NCBI GenBank assembly: GCA_030728245.1
Contig: JANQZX010000035.1
Location: 17,732 to 81,731, forward strand
From: Saprospiraceae bacterium
GTDB lineage: Bacteria > Bacteroidota > Bacteroidia > Chitinophagales > Saprospiraceae
Length of the DNA stretch: 64,000 nucleotides
Direction: 5' to 3'
Below are positions 8,875 through 18,022 of this stretch, one piece after another. The position numbers and the translations under genes were made by a program. The notes under the pieces are model-generated. The model was given only the letters and a program-made list of their open reading frames with translations, did not search any database and was not told the DNA's origin. The first letter of the stretch is position 1, and every line of letters starts with the position of its first letter.

Positions 8875-9543
8875 ATGTATTTTAAATACACCCTAATTTT
8901 TTCGGTAACTTTTTTAACCAGTTTATTGGCATCCATTCCTTTTGGACCAATAAATTTAAATGTGATTTACACAACCGTTCAAAAAAATAAAAAAGCGGGA
9001 TTAACCTTTGCCGCTGCGGCGGCAATGATAGAATTACTGCAATCATTTATTGCCATTCAAGTAAGTCCGGATTATTTGGTACCTTTCTTAGACCATCACC
9101 TAACCATTATATTCACCTCAATTTTTTTAGTATTTTTTGGTATCTTTTTTATTGTCAAAAAAGAAAAAAACAAAAAAGTGGTTTTACCCATCGGAAAAGA
9201 ATATACAGGCTTTTTACAATTTTGCCGTGGTATGCTAATTGCCTTATTGAACATACCAACCATAGCCTTTTGGATTGCCATGACAACCTATTTCAGATCG
9301 ATAAAATTATTTGATATTAAGGAAAATACACCTTATTATTTAATTATATGTTTTATTTCTGCTGCAGCATTGGGTAAACTAATAACCTTAAGCACCTACG
9401 CTTTATTAGCTAACAGATTTTTACCTCACCTGGGAAAATTTAAAAAATTACTTCCTAAGTTGATTGGAATATTGCTTATAATGATGGGTTTATTTCAAAT
9501 GTTCCGATTATTTATTTTTGATTTAGCCGCTCAAATTAGTTAA
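8875..9543 (+). CDS. LysE/RhtB-family membrane exporter
   Basis: A 222-residue integral membrane protein with about six hydrophobic segments. The first helix ends in SIPFGPINLNVIYT, which matches the conserved GPxxxxV signature of LysE/RhtB amino-acid exporters. A basic linker (VKKEKNKKVVLP) divides the two halves, as in the family. It probably exports an amino acid or similar small metabolite; the substrate is unknown. Only one base separates its stop from the start of the RlpA-like gene, so the two are co-transcribed, though a functional link is not obvious. Confidence 0.82.
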   Translation: MYFKYTLIFSVTFLTSLLASIPFGPINLNVIYTTVQKNKKAGLTFAAAAAMIELLQSFIAIQVSPDYLVPFLDHHLTIIFTSIFLVFFGIFFIVKKEKNKKVVLPIGKEYTGFLQFCRGMLIALLNIPTIAFWIAMTTYFRSIKLFDIKENTPYYLIICFISAAALGKLITLSTYALLANRFLPHLGKFKKLLPKLIGILLIMMGLFQMFRLFIFDLAAQIS

Positions 9544-9544
9544 A

Positions 9545-10381
9545 ATGATTTTACAAAGATTAATCTTGTCTGGCTTACTTTCAGTCATAGGAACAGCTAC
9601 TCTTATTGGACAAGAGAAAGGATTCGCCATTAATTATAAAGAATCTGATGCAAGTAGGGTTACTTCGTCCAGTGAATTATACGATCCGTCCAAATTAACA
9701 GCGGCACACAATACCATACCCTTCGGCACTATGGTAAAGGTAACAAGACTGGATAACGGTATGTCCGTAGTGGTAAGAATTAATGATAGAGGACCTTTTA
9801 CACCCAACAGAATACTGGCATTATCAAAAGCCGCTGCCTATACTATTGGATTAAAAAAATATGAAAAGATAAATGTTCAGTTAACTATTCTCCCAAAAAA
9901 AGAAATCGCAGAGACGCTGGTTGAAAAACCAGTAAAGAAACCTGACATTCCGTTTTACCAGCCTGGAAGTACCAAAACAGAAATTAAGGAAACCGAAGAT
10001 TTACCGCTACGTATTGATCCTGTTGATGGTACAAGAATACAACAAAATCCTGTTGAAGAGAGGAATATAGTTTCACCTCCGGGAAGCGAAACGCTAAAAC
10101 TTGGTTTATACCAAATTCAACTGAACAGCCTGCCTGAAAAAGGCTTTGCCATACAAGTTGGCTCATTTCAAAATGTTTCTGTGCTGTGGAGCGAAGTTTC
10201 AAAGTTACACAACGCCTGGTTTAAACAGATTATGATTCAAACGGTTAAAACTACAAATGGACTGGTACTTCATAAACTATTGTTGGGACCTTTCGCTACC
10301 CGAGAAAAAGCCATTAGTTACAAAGGAAACCTAAAAGAAAAATATGGCATTGAGGGTTTCATTGTACCCCTTCAAGAATAA
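9545..10381 (+). CDS. Septal ring lytic transglycosylase RlpA family protein with SPOR domain
   Basis: A 278-residue exported protein. Residues 1-22 form a signal peptide. The double-psi beta-barrel follows with the RlpA core: TAAHNTIPFGTMVKVTRLDNG, then VVVRINDRGPF and ILALSKAAAYTIGL, which includes the conserved His and Asp of the fold. A Pro/Glu-rich linker (about residues 120-190) leads to a C-terminal SPOR domain (GFAIQVGSFQNV to GFIVPLQE) that binds denuded septal peptidoglycan. The likely role is cell-wall remodelling at division. Whether it has lytic activity, as in Pseudomonas RlpA, cannot be judged. Confidence 0.88.
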   Translation: MILQRLILSGLLSVIGTATLIGQEKGFAINYKESDASRVTSSSELYDPSKLTAAHNTIPFGTMVKVTRLDNGMSVVVRINDRGPFTPNRILALSKAAAYTIGLKKYEKINVQLTILPKKEIAETLVEKPVKKPDIPFYQPGSTKTEIKETEDLPLRIDPVDGTRIQQNPVEERNIVSPPGSETLKLGLYQIQLNSLPEKGFAIQVGSFQNVSVLWSEVSKLHNAWFKQIMIQTVKTTNGLVLHKLLLGPFATREKAISYKGNLKEKYGIEGFIVPLQE

Positions 10382-10399
10382 TATTTAAGCCCTAACCCT

Positions 10400-10885
10400 T
10401 TATTTAACCTTTATATTACCCGATACTGGCTGTATAGTAACCAGCTTTTCTTCAAGATTAACTGACTCAAACGGGGTGGGTTTTTGTGTGAATTTGATAC
10501 TTGAAACGCCCCCCGATTTACCAATTACTTTGAAACAGACTTGGTACAAAGAAGAGTCATCTACCAGATTTACACCTTTTAAGGAATTATCAATCCACAT
10601 ACAAGTCAATATACCTTTACTCACCGCTTGAACACCAAAATTTTCTTTGGTCATATAGGGTAATTTAAAATTTGTCAACCCTGAATAAGACAAAACTGCA
10701 GGATCCCACTGAATTGAATATTGGGTGGATAGAATACGTCTGAAATTTGAACCAGAAACATTTAAACAGACTACCTCTCCTGAAGACGCTTCTTTACTGT
10801 CAATCTTTAACGTAATAGTAGAAGTTTGCGCGAAAGAAGAAAAAGAAGTTACAAAAAATAGAAAGGCGAAAATTCGAGTTATCAT
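10400..10885 (-). CDS. Secreted cohesin-domain-like protein
   Basis: A 161-residue exported protein: signal peptide (MITRIFAFLFFVTSFSSFAQ) followed by a single beta-sandwich domain. The pattern TLKIDSKEASSGEVVCLNVS, then FRRILSTQYSIQWDPAVLSYSG and a closing SSIKF strand resembles cohesin domains (the WDPAVLxY motif is typical of the family). No dockerin, sorting signal or catalytic motif is present. Such one-domain cohesin-like proteins are frequent in some Bacteroidota and need not relate to cellulosomes. It lies 80 bp upstream of the ABC-F gene on the same strand. Confidence 0.62.
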   Translation of the reverse strand: MITRIFAFLFFVTSFSSFAQTSTITLKIDSKEASSGEVVCLNVSGSNFRRILSTQYSIQWDPAVLSYSGLTNFKLPYMTKENFGVQAVSKGILTCMWIDNSLKGVNLVDDSSLYQVCFKVIGKSGGVSSIKFTQKPTPFESVNLEEKLVTIQPVSGNIKVK

Positions 10886-10965
10886 AGCGGTTTATTTGTC
10901 AGAAAAACGATTAAACATATAAAAAAGTATGGAGTCGCAATAAAAAAAGGGTAAAAAAAGCAGGA

Positions 10966-12882
10966 TCAATCAAAAGAAACGCCTGCCGCCTCAATTTCAG
11001 CCACGGCTATTTCCCAAAGTTCCAAGGTATTTTCCAACTGCTTTTTCACTGTTTGGTATTTTTCCGTAAGCTTGCTGATATCAGGGCGATCAAAATAACC
11101 GGGAGAAGCCATTTCATTTTCCATTTTAGCTATTTCCTTCTCAAACTCCTGAATTTTCCTTTCGGACTGCTGCACATTTCTTTGAAGCCTTTTTTTCTCT
11201 TCATTAGAAACGACTGGCGTTTGAATTTTTTCAACCACCGGGACATTAATCTTTTCAACTTCCCTCATATTCTGCAAATCTCTTTTTTCTAAAAAGAAAT
11301 TCACATCTCCCAAATATTCAAACAGTTTTCTATCTCTGAACTCTAGTGTTTTTTCAGTAAGACCCTGTAAAAACTCTCTATCGTGAGAAACAACTATCAA
11401 AGTACCATCATATTCCAACAAAGCTTTTTTCAAAACATCTTTTGAAAGCATATCCAGGTGATTGGTAGGTTCATCCAGCACGAGTAAATTAAAAGGATTC
11501 AGGAGTAAACAAGCCAGGGCAAGGCGAGCTCTTTCCCCACCGGAAAGAACGGATACTTTTTTTTCAGCATCAGAACCTGAAAAAAGAAAAGCACCCAAAA
11601 TAGACCTTATTTTAGTTCGCATTTCTGGGGGTGAGGAATCCTCCATAGTTTCAAGAACGGTTTTTGAACCCGACATATTCTCAGCCTGATTTTGAGCATA
11701 GTAACCAATCTTTACATTATGACCCAAAATCATTTCCCCGCTGGTATAAGTTAATTCATTCACGATAATCTTTGCAAGGGTCGTTTTTCCCTGACCATTC
11801 TGACCCACAAAAGAAATTCTTTCTCCCCTATCCATTCTAAAATGGATATCATCCAGGATATTTAAAGTTCCGTAAGATTTGCTAAGATTAACCACATCGA
11901 GAGCCACCTGTCCCGACCGGGGAGCTGTTGGGAATCGAATATTCATTACTGAAACATCTGTCTCATCAAGTTCAATGCGCTCAATTTTATTCAATTGCTT
12001 TTGCATTGATTGAGCCATTTTTGTTTTAGAGGACTTAGCCATAAATCGGGAGATGGTTTTCTCCTTATCTGCAATAACCCTTTGTTGATTGTCAAAAGCC
12101 GACTTTAATTTATCTCTCCTATCCTCACGTAACACAACATAATCACTATAGGAAGCTTTATAATCTTGTAAGGTACCTAATTCAACTTCAACCGTTCTGC
12201 TTGTCACTTTATTCAGAAACTCTCTATCGTGAGAAATCAAAATGAGGGCACCAGAGTTACCAACTAAGAAATTTTCTAACCAAATAATGGATTCGATATC
12301 CAGGTGGTTAGTAGGTTCGTCGAGCAATAAATAATCGGGTCTTTTCAACAACATTTTCGCTAATTCCACCCTCATTTTCCAACCACCACTAAACTCATCA
12401 GTTAAGCGGGACATATCCGAAGGTTTAAAACCTAATCCCTTAAGAACTCTTTCAGCATCAGCCTGCATAGAATCACCTCCAAGGTAATGGAACCTATCAT
12501 TAACGTAAGAAAAATCTTCCAGCAATTTATAGTAAGAATCCGATTCATAGTCCGTCCTATGCGCCATTTCCTCGTTAATTTTTGCTAATCTCATCTCGAG
12601 ATCTCTTACCTCTTCAAAAGCGGTAAGTGTCTCTTCAAGAACAGTTTTACCCAAGGGAATTTCCATATCCTGGTGTAAATAACCTAAGGTGCTCGTCGAA
12701 GGTCGCGCAATATTACCTTCATGAGGCGATAATTCACCAGCGATAATCTTGAGAAGGGTAGATTTTCCGGCACCATTACGACCGACAAGACCTATTTTAT
12801 CCTTTTCTCCAATAACTAGATTGATTTTGTTCAGCAGAATCCTATCTCCGTACTGAACATAAATATTAGATAAATTAATCAT
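10966..12882 (-). CDS. ABC-F family ATP-binding protein
   Basis: A 638-residue soluble protein with two ABC ATPase modules and no membrane segment, diagnostic of ABC-F translation factors. Walker A motifs are GRNGAGKST (about residue 35) and GQNGQGKTT (second half). Signature motifs are FSGGWKMR and LSGGERARLA, each followed by a LLLDEPTNHLD or LVLDEPTNHLD Walker B. The linker between the modules and a C-terminal coiled coil (KRLQRNVQQSERKIQEFEKE) resemble the Uup/YheS branch. It probably acts at the ribosomal E site on stalled translation; antibiotic resistance is not indicated by sequence alone. Confidence 0.92.
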   Translation of the reverse strand: MINLSNIYVQYGDRILLNKINLVIGEKDKIGLVGRNGAGKSTLLKIIAGELSPHEGNIARPSTSTLGYLHQDMEIPLGKTVLEETLTAFEEVRDLEMRLAKINEEMAHRTDYESDSYYKLLEDFSYVNDRFHYLGGDSMQADAERVLKGLGFKPSDMSRLTDEFSGGWKMRVELAKMLLKRPDYLLLDEPTNHLDIESIIWLENFLVGNSGALILISHDREFLNKVTSRTVEVELGTLQDYKASYSDYVVLREDRRDKLKSAFDNQQRVIADKEKTISRFMAKSSKTKMAQSMQKQLNKIERIELDETDVSVMNIRFPTAPRSGQVALDVVNLSKSYGTLNILDDIHFRMDRGERISFVGQNGQGKTTLAKIIVNELTYTSGEMILGHNVKIGYYAQNQAENMSGSKTVLETMEDSSPPEMRTKIRSILGAFLFSGSDAEKKVSVLSGGERARLALACLLLNPFNLLVLDEPTNHLDMLSKDVLKKALLEYDGTLIVVSHDREFLQGLTEKTLEFRDRKLFEYLGDVNFFLEKRDLQNMREVEKINVPVVEKIQTPVVSNEEKKRLQRNVQQSERKIQEFEKEIAKMENEMASPGYFDRPDISKLTEKYQTVKKQLENTLELWEIAVAEIEAAGVSFD

Positions 12883-12913
12883 ATATGATGGGTAAGTTCT
12901 TCTTTTTCGGGCG

Positions 12914-12921
12914 CAAAGATA
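12914..12921 (-). promoter_or_regulatory. -7 box (TATCTTTG) for the ABC-F gene
   Basis: A perfect TAnnTTTG on the minus strand 31 nt upstream of the ABC-F start; no clear -33 partner. Confidence 0.45.
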
Positions 12922-12946
12922 GGCAAACCTTTTTAGAATAAAGAAT

Positions 12947-13996
12947 TTAAGCCTTCTCTAATGTAAATCCAAAGGTTGATCCCATTTCTACAGAACTTCT
13001 AACATGTATTGTTTGTTGATGTGCCTCAATAATGTGTTTGACAATAGCGAGGCCTAACCCTGTTCCACCGGCATTTCTGGACCGGCTTTTTTCCACCCGA
13101 TAAAAACGATCAAACAAATGAGGAAGGTGTTCCTTAGAAATACCTGCACCGTTGTCAGCCACTTCGATTAAAATTTGCCGTTCCATGTCATAAAATGACA
13201 ACTTAATATAGCCATTGTTTTTACCATACTTGATAGCGTTGTGCACTAAATTGATAAGAACCTGATGCACTTTTTCTCTATCTGCTTTTACTTTGAAACC
13301 TTGCTGAGCACCTTCTTTGAAAATCAGTGCTACATTTCTGGCAGCTGCTTTAATTTCCAGCTCCTCAAAAACTTCTTCTACCAATTTTTTAATATCAAAA
13401 ATGCGTAATTCAAGCATAGAATCACCCGATTCCAGTCTTGATATGGTTTCCAAATCATTGATTATGGTTTGTAAACGATCTACATTTTTCGAAGCCTTTT
13501 GTAAAAAATGCCTGTTTATGTGAGGTTCATCCACAGCGCCGTCGAGCAAAGTCTCTATATAGCCCTGAATATTAAAAATAGGTGTTTTAAGTTCGTGTGA
13601 CACGTCACCCATAAAATTTCTTCTGTACTCTGCCCAAATCTTCTGCTTCTCCATTTCCTGTTTCTGTTCTTCAACCCAGGCAGCTACCTCTGTTTCAACC
13701 TCTTCCAAAACATTTCTGAAGGTATTTATTTGTTTCTTTTTCTCTACAGGCTGTAATTTTTCAACTCTGATCGTTTTATAAATTAGTTTTATTTTTCGTT
13801 GAACATATACGCTGATATAATGCTTAAAAACAAAATAATTAATAACAAAAACAATAGTTACAAAATAGAGATAATAAAGAGGTTTTAGAGGAATAGAAAA
13901 ATATTGAAAATAAATAAAAACCAGTAGGGTAACCCCAAGGGAGGTTAGCAGAGAAGACCTTATGGATATTTGGTGTGGCGTTGGATTTTTAAGCAT
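12947..13996 (-). CDS. PhoR-like sensor histidine kinase
   Basis: A 349-residue membrane kinase. Two adjacent hydrophobic helices (about residues 12-55) leave almost no periplasmic loop, so a signal would be sensed within the membrane or cytoplasm. The dimerisation box DVSHELKTP gives phospho-acceptor His134. The ATP domain has the N-box (NLVHNAIKYG), DNGAGIS and GGTGLGLAIV. It follows the response regulator with a 1-nt overlap (stop and start share position 13996), so the two form a translationally coupled two-component system. The arrangement resembles phosphate-responsive PhoBR, but no Pho genes are nearby. Confidence 0.92.
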   Translation of the reverse strand: MLKNPTPHQISIRSSLLTSLGVTLLVFIYFQYFSIPLKPLYYLYFVTIVFVINYFVFKHYISVYVQRKIKLIYKTIRVEKLQPVEKKKQINTFRNVLEEVETEVAAWVEEQKQEMEKQKIWAEYRRNFMGDVSHELKTPIFNIQGYIETLLDGAVDEPHINRHFLQKASKNVDRLQTIINDLETISRLESGDSMLELRIFDIKKLVEEVFEELEIKAAARNVALIFKEGAQQGFKVKADREKVHQVLINLVHNAIKYGKNNGYIKLSFYDMERQILIEVADNGAGISKEHLPHLFDRFYRVEKSRSRNAGGTGLGLAIVKHIIEAHQQTIHVRSSVEMGSTFGFTLEKA

Positions 13997-14682
13997 TAAA
14001 AGTCAAATTTATATCCTATACCCTTTATCGTTTTAATAAAATCATCACCAATTTTTTCTCGTAACTTTCTGATATGTACATCAATAGTTCTGTTACCTAC
14101 GATGACATCATTTCCCCATATTTTATTAAAAATTTCTTCTCTGGAGAATACTTTACCTGGTTTTGACACGAGCAGCATTAATAATTCCAGCTCTTTACGA
14201 GCTAAATCTATATGCTCGCCATTTTTGATAATCATCACCTTTTCCTTATCAATCCTTAAATCTCCAAATTCAAGCCATGTTTCTTCTTCTATTTCAGTTG
14301 AATCTATATGTTTACGACGCAATAAAGCTTTAATTCTACTTATAAGCACCCTTGGCCGAATGGGCTTTGTGATATAATCATCACCACCAACATCTAGCGC
14401 AGCTATTTGAGAATATTCTTCCTCACGAGCCGTCAAAAAAGTAATCAATGTATTTTTAAGATGGTCATCAGCTCTTATTAACCTGCATAACTCTACGCCA
14501 TCCATTTTAGGCATCATTATATCTAAAATAATGAGATCTGGCATTTCCTTTTTTGCTATTTGGAAACCAGTGATTCCATCTCCTGCAGAAAAGACGACAA
14601 ACTGTTCTTTTTCAAGATTATACCTCAGAAATTCTAAAATATCTGGTTCATCATCAACAATTAAGATTTTAACCATATTCAT
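13996..14682 (-). CDS. PhoB/OmpR-family response regulator
   Basis: A 228-residue DNA-binding regulator. The receiver domain carries the acidic pair in VDDEPD, phospho-acceptor Asp54 (LIILDIMMPKMDG) and the conserved Lys in DYITKPI. The C-terminal winged helix ends with NRTIDVHIRKLREKIG and IKGIGYKF, typical of OmpR/PhoB proteins. Met3 (MVKILIVDDE) is an alternative start. It is immediately upstream of, and overlaps by one base, its cognate kinase. Target genes are unknown. Confidence 0.93.
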   Translation of the reverse strand: MNMVKILIVDDEPDILEFLRYNLEKEQFVVFSAGDGITGFQIAKKEMPDLIILDIMMPKMDGVELCRLIRADDHLKNTLITFLTAREEEYSQIAALDVGGDDYITKPIRPRVLISRIKALLRRKHIDSTEIEEETWLEFGDLRIDKEKVMIIKNGEHIDLARKELELLMLLVSKPGKVFSREEIFNKIWGNDVIVGNRTIDVHIRKLREKIGDDFIKTIKGIGYKFDF

Positions 14683-14774
14683 TTTATTGTCTCTTGTAAA
14701 TCATTCGTAAAACTAACTTTAACAAATATCTATACTGAATTATCGATATTAATTAAATGTTAATTTTAAAAATA

Positions 14775-15095
14775 CTAATCAGGAATAGCTGACATTTCTT
14801 CTAATAGTTGTTGATAAACAATTTCTATTTTTTCTGGATCTTCCCTTAATTTATTAAGTAAACGAACTATTTTTAAAGAATCTGTGTGATGTATTTTATA
14901 AATATCATTCATGTAAATTTGTCTTAAACTATCTTTTCTAATACCAAAAACGGATTGTAAAGCTGCCTCTGAAGTATGAATATCAGCAAGAATTGTTTTT
15001 ATTTCCTCATCTGAAAAATCGTAAGGTTCAGCTTTTTCTTCACACCCAATTAAAAGTACGATAGTCAGAACAAATAAAACAAGTGATTTTACCAT
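14775..15095 (-). CDS. DUF4296 lipoprotein
   Basis: A small predicted lipoprotein of 106 residues from the preferred ATG at 15093-15095 (an in-frame ATG four codons upstream, at 15107, lies deeper inside sixA). The N-terminus MVKSLVLFVLTIVLLIGC ends in a lipobox with Cys18 as the lipidation site. The remaining part (DFSDEEIKTILADIHTSEAAL, then a helix with KLREDPEKIEIVYQQLLEEM) matches DUF4296, a family seen only in Bacteroidota and of unknown function. It overlaps the end of sixA and sits ahead of a two-component system. Confidence 0.82.
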   Translation of the reverse strand: MVKSLVLFVLTIVLLIGCEEKAEPYDFSDEEIKTILADIHTSEAALQSVFGIRKDSLRQIYMNDIYKIHHTDSLKIVRLLNKLREDPEKIEIVYQQLLEEMSAIPD

Positions 15096-15580
15096 TGTGG
15101 CTTCCATATTGCCTTAATATTTCCTCTTGCCTCCTTAATTGACTGCCAGGATTCATTGTTAGGATATTCAATTTGTACTAAAGTACCCGTAGGTAAATTG
15201 ACTATTCCTTCTATAGTATAAATATTCAAAAAAACGGTAAGAACGGGATTGTGTCCAACGACCATTACTTTGGAAAAATCATCTGAGGTTTCTAAGATAA
15301 TGTCCATTAATTGATCTGGGTACAAATCATACAGTTTTGGAAGAACGACTATTTTATCTTGTGGAAAATTAGTTTCCTCGGCAAAAATAATAGCTGTGGT
15401 AAGTGCTCTTCTGGCCGAGCTACTATAAATTAAAGATGGTAATAAATGCGCTTCATTACACCTTTTACCCAACTGCCTGGCTTCTAAAACACCATCTTTA
15501 CTAAGTTGCCTGTCGAAATCAGACGCATTATATTTCGCACTAACAGCCTCCGCATGTCTCAGAATAAATAGCTCTTTCAT
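15089..15580 (-). CDS. SixA-type phosphohistidine phosphatase
   Basis: A 163-residue histidine-phosphatase-superfamily protein. The catalytic motif is FILRHAEA with His9 as the nucleophile, and the second active-site histidine is in VVGHNPVL. Length and motifs match SixA, which removes phosphate from histidine phosphotransfer proteins. Its own location upstream of a kinase/regulator pair (about 400 bp further on) is suggestive, but no Hpt domain is present in this window, so the target is open. It lies 5 bp from the redoxin gene and overlaps the DUF4296 gene. Confidence 0.85.
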   Translation of the reverse strand: MKELFILRHAEAVSAKYNASDFDRQLSKDGVLEARQLGKRCNEAHLLPSLIYSSSARRALTTAIIFAEETNFPQDKIVVLPKLYDLYPDQLMDIILETSDDFSKVMVVGHNPVLTVFLNIYTIEGIVNLPTGTLVQIEYPNNESWQSIKEARGNIKAIWKPQW

Positions 15581-15585
15581 TTTAA

Positions 15586-17016
15586 TTATTCAGTGGGTGC
15601 TTTTTTGTCGAATTCTATGATTTTTTCCATAACCTCTTTTAATTGAGGCGCACCTATACCTTTGCTGATTATTTTCTTATTCTTGTCCAGAATAAAAATC
15701 TGAGGCGTAGTTTTTACATTGTATAGAGAGTAAAATTTCGATTTCAGATAAGGATCAACGGTATGAATCCAACCATCGAGCTTATTTTCGTCAACATATT
15801 TCCAGCAATCTCCAATTTCATCATTAAATTTCACACAAACGGCAAATATTTTAACCCCTTTATTTTTATATTCTTCATAGAAAGCCTTTAAATCGGGCAT
15901 TGATTCTTTACAATGTCCACAGTCATAACGCCAAAAATAAAGTAAAGTATAAGGTGATTTTACATCGTGAAGGGTGATGGGAGAACCATCTCTCAGCTGC
16001 ATTTTAATATTTGGAGCCAATTTACCTATTAAAATAGGTTTTAGCGCGACGGCATTTTCAACAATTTTAGCTAATTGCGTTGAATCGACCCAAGGTGCTT
16101 GACCTCCCGCGTAATATTTTTCAGCCAGATGGACATAAACGGCATCCATACCTACAAACTTTGAATTAGCATATTCATTTAAATAATGAACGGCAAAATA
16201 ACGGAATGATTCCTGTGCATTTCTTGTTTTTTCCAAGACATAATCAATGGCCTTAATTAAAGAATCAGGCACTTGAACTTGCAGCTTTCCAACATAAGTA
16301 TTCACCCTTTCAAAAAGAAAAGGAGTTCTTAAGAAACGAGCATCTCCAAGATCCAGATTATCAAAAAAATGATCTCTATTATAGTAAAATGCTTCTCTTT
16401 GCTGTTCCTCTTCGGTGCCTGAAAATTCAGGTAATTTAATGGGGGTATTTGCCCTTATTATGGCGCCAGTAAAAGTATTGGCATTATTCACAACGAAGGA
16501 TGCTTGAAACTGCTCTACCTCCTCATCAATTTTATCAATCGCTATTTCAATTTCTTTTATTTTAATGGAATCCTTTTCCTCTTTCAATTGATTATTCAAT
16601 GCTTCTGATTGTGGCCGCTTCTCTGCTAGAAAATTCATATAACCATAAAATAGCTCATTCTCTATAGAACCTTTTATCTGTATATTTTTCGAGGGATCTT
16701 TAGCCTCTGTAACCACAGAAAAGAATTGATCCCCTTTTTCTATAATTAACTGGAAATAGTTATTGTCCGGAGGTAAAACAACCAAATAAATACCTGATTC
16801 GAGAGGTGTATCCCCTTTAAAAAGGAAAGAACCATTCGATTGTTGCCTCAAAGTATCCTTAATATATTGTTTCTCACCCAGATGATAGGCCATATAAATC
16901 TCCTTCTCACTAAAACCGTTAATCTGAATGTTTATCTCATACCCATTTGATTTTTGTGCCTGGGCGAAAAATGGAGCAAAAGAAATAAGAAATAAAAACA
17001 ATGAATTACGTATCAT
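15586..17016 (-). CDS. TlpA-like thioredoxin-fold lipoprotein/periplasmic oxidoreductase (DUF4369/DUF5106)
   Basis: A 476-residue exported protein. A signal peptide (MIRNSLFLFLISFAPFFAQAQ) precedes a DUF4369-like beta domain (about 25-120), a helical DUF5106-like region (about 130-330) and a C-terminal AhpC/TSA-Redoxin domain. The redox motif is FWRYDCGHCKESMPDL with Cys366 and Cys369, and the cis-proline loop is KTTPQIFIL. CGHC is a common active site for reductases or isomerases of the TlpA/ResA group. It probably acts in thiol homeostasis or cytochrome maturation in the periplasm. It lies 65 bp after pyrB on the same strand. Confidence 0.87.
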   Translation of the reverse strand: MIRNSLFLFLISFAPFFAQAQKSNGYEINIQINGFSEKEIYMAYHLGEKQYIKDTLRQQSNGSFLFKGDTPLESGIYLVVLPPDNNYFQLIIEKGDQFFSVVTEAKDPSKNIQIKGSIENELFYGYMNFLAEKRPQSEALNNQLKEEKDSIKIKEIEIAIDKIDEEVEQFQASFVVNNANTFTGAIIRANTPIKLPEFSGTEEEQQREAFYYNRDHFFDNLDLGDARFLRTPFLFERVNTYVGKLQVQVPDSLIKAIDYVLEKTRNAQESFRYFAVHYLNEYANSKFVGMDAVYVHLAEKYYAGGQAPWVDSTQLAKIVENAVALKPILIGKLAPNIKMQLRDGSPITLHDVKSPYTLLYFWRYDCGHCKESMPDLKAFYEEYKNKGVKIFAVCVKFNDEIGDCWKYVDENKLDGWIHTVDPYLKSKFYSLYNVKTTPQIFILDKNKKIISKGIGAPQLKEVMEKIIEFDKKAPTE

Positions 17017-17081
17017 GAGTGTACTAATTTTAAAGATTCAAACTATTTAACGAAATAAAATCAATTTAGGTATTAAAATTA

Positions 17082-18020
17082 TCATGGTTTTGAAGCAAGG
17101 AGATATAAAACGGCCATTCTAACGGCCACTCCGTTCTCCACTTGATCCAATATAATAGCGTTAGGAGAATCTGCCACTTCCGATGTTATTTCAACGCCCC
17201 GGTTAATGGGACCGGGATGTAGAATAATCAAATCCTTATTGACTTTAGTTAAAACCTGCTTATTTACACCATAATAGGTAGCATACTCTCTGAGGCTGGG
17301 GAAATATCTTGTACTTTGCCTTTCTAATTGTATTCTAAGGATATTAGCCGCGTCACACCAATTCAGGGTATTCTCTAACGAATAACTTACACTGACCCCT
17401 AAGGAAGAAATATAATTAGGAATCAAGGTAGGTGGACCACAAACTTCTACTTCGGCACCCAATTTTTTTAAACACAGAATATTACTTAAGGCGACTCTCG
17501 AATGTAAAATATCACCGATAATAGCGATCTTTTTACCCGCCAGATCACCTAATTTCTCTTGAATGGAAAATGCGTCGAGTAATGCTTGTGTGGGGTGTTC
17601 GTGCGTTCCGTCACCAGCATTAATAATGGGTACATTGATATGATTGGATAAAAAAACACAGGCACCAGGTGCGGGATGTCTCATGACCACCATATCCACC
17701 TTCATTGAAAGGATATTATTAACGGTATCTAAAAGAGTTTCTCCTTTTTTTAAACTAGATGATGCAGCCGAAAAATTTACAACATCAGCGGATAATCTTT
17801 TTTCAGCTAATTCAAAGGAAATTCTGGTCCTTGTAGAATTCTCAAAAAATAAATTAGCAATAGTCAAATCCCTTAAGGAGGGTACCTTTTTGATAGGTCT
17901 GTTAAGGACTTCCTTAAATTGTTCGGTGGTTTGAAAAATCAACTTTAAGTCCTGCTTAGTCAAATCTTTGATACCAAGCAAGCTTTTTGTTGACAGTTGC
18001 GCTTCCTTATCTATTGGCAT
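17082..18020 (-). CDS. pyrB: Aspartate carbamoyltransferase catalytic subunit
   Basis: Condenses carbamoyl phosphate with aspartate in pyrimidine synthesis. The 312-residue protein has the carbamoyl-phosphate loop STRTR (residues 62-66), the HPTQALLD motif and the HPGPINRG closing motif. Length is normal for the catalytic chain; no pyrI regulatory subunit is adjacent. It begins 2 nt after the pyrR stop, so pyrR and pyrB are one translational unit. Confidence 0.96.
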   Translation of the reverse strand: MPIDKEAQLSTKSLLGIKDLTKQDLKLIFQTTEQFKEVLNRPIKKVPSLRDLTIANLFFENSTRTRISFELAEKRLSADVVNFSAASSSLKKGETLLDTVNNILSMKVDMVVMRHPAPGACVFLSNHINVPIINAGDGTHEHPTQALLDAFSIQEKLGDLAGKKIAIIGDILHSRVALSNILCLKKLGAEVEVCGPPTLIPNYISSLGVSVSYSLENTLNWCDAANILRIQLERQSTRYFPSLREYATYYGVNKQVLTKVNKDLIILHPGPINRGVEITSEVADSPNAIILDQVENGVAVRMAVLYLLASKP

Positions 18021-18022
18021 TG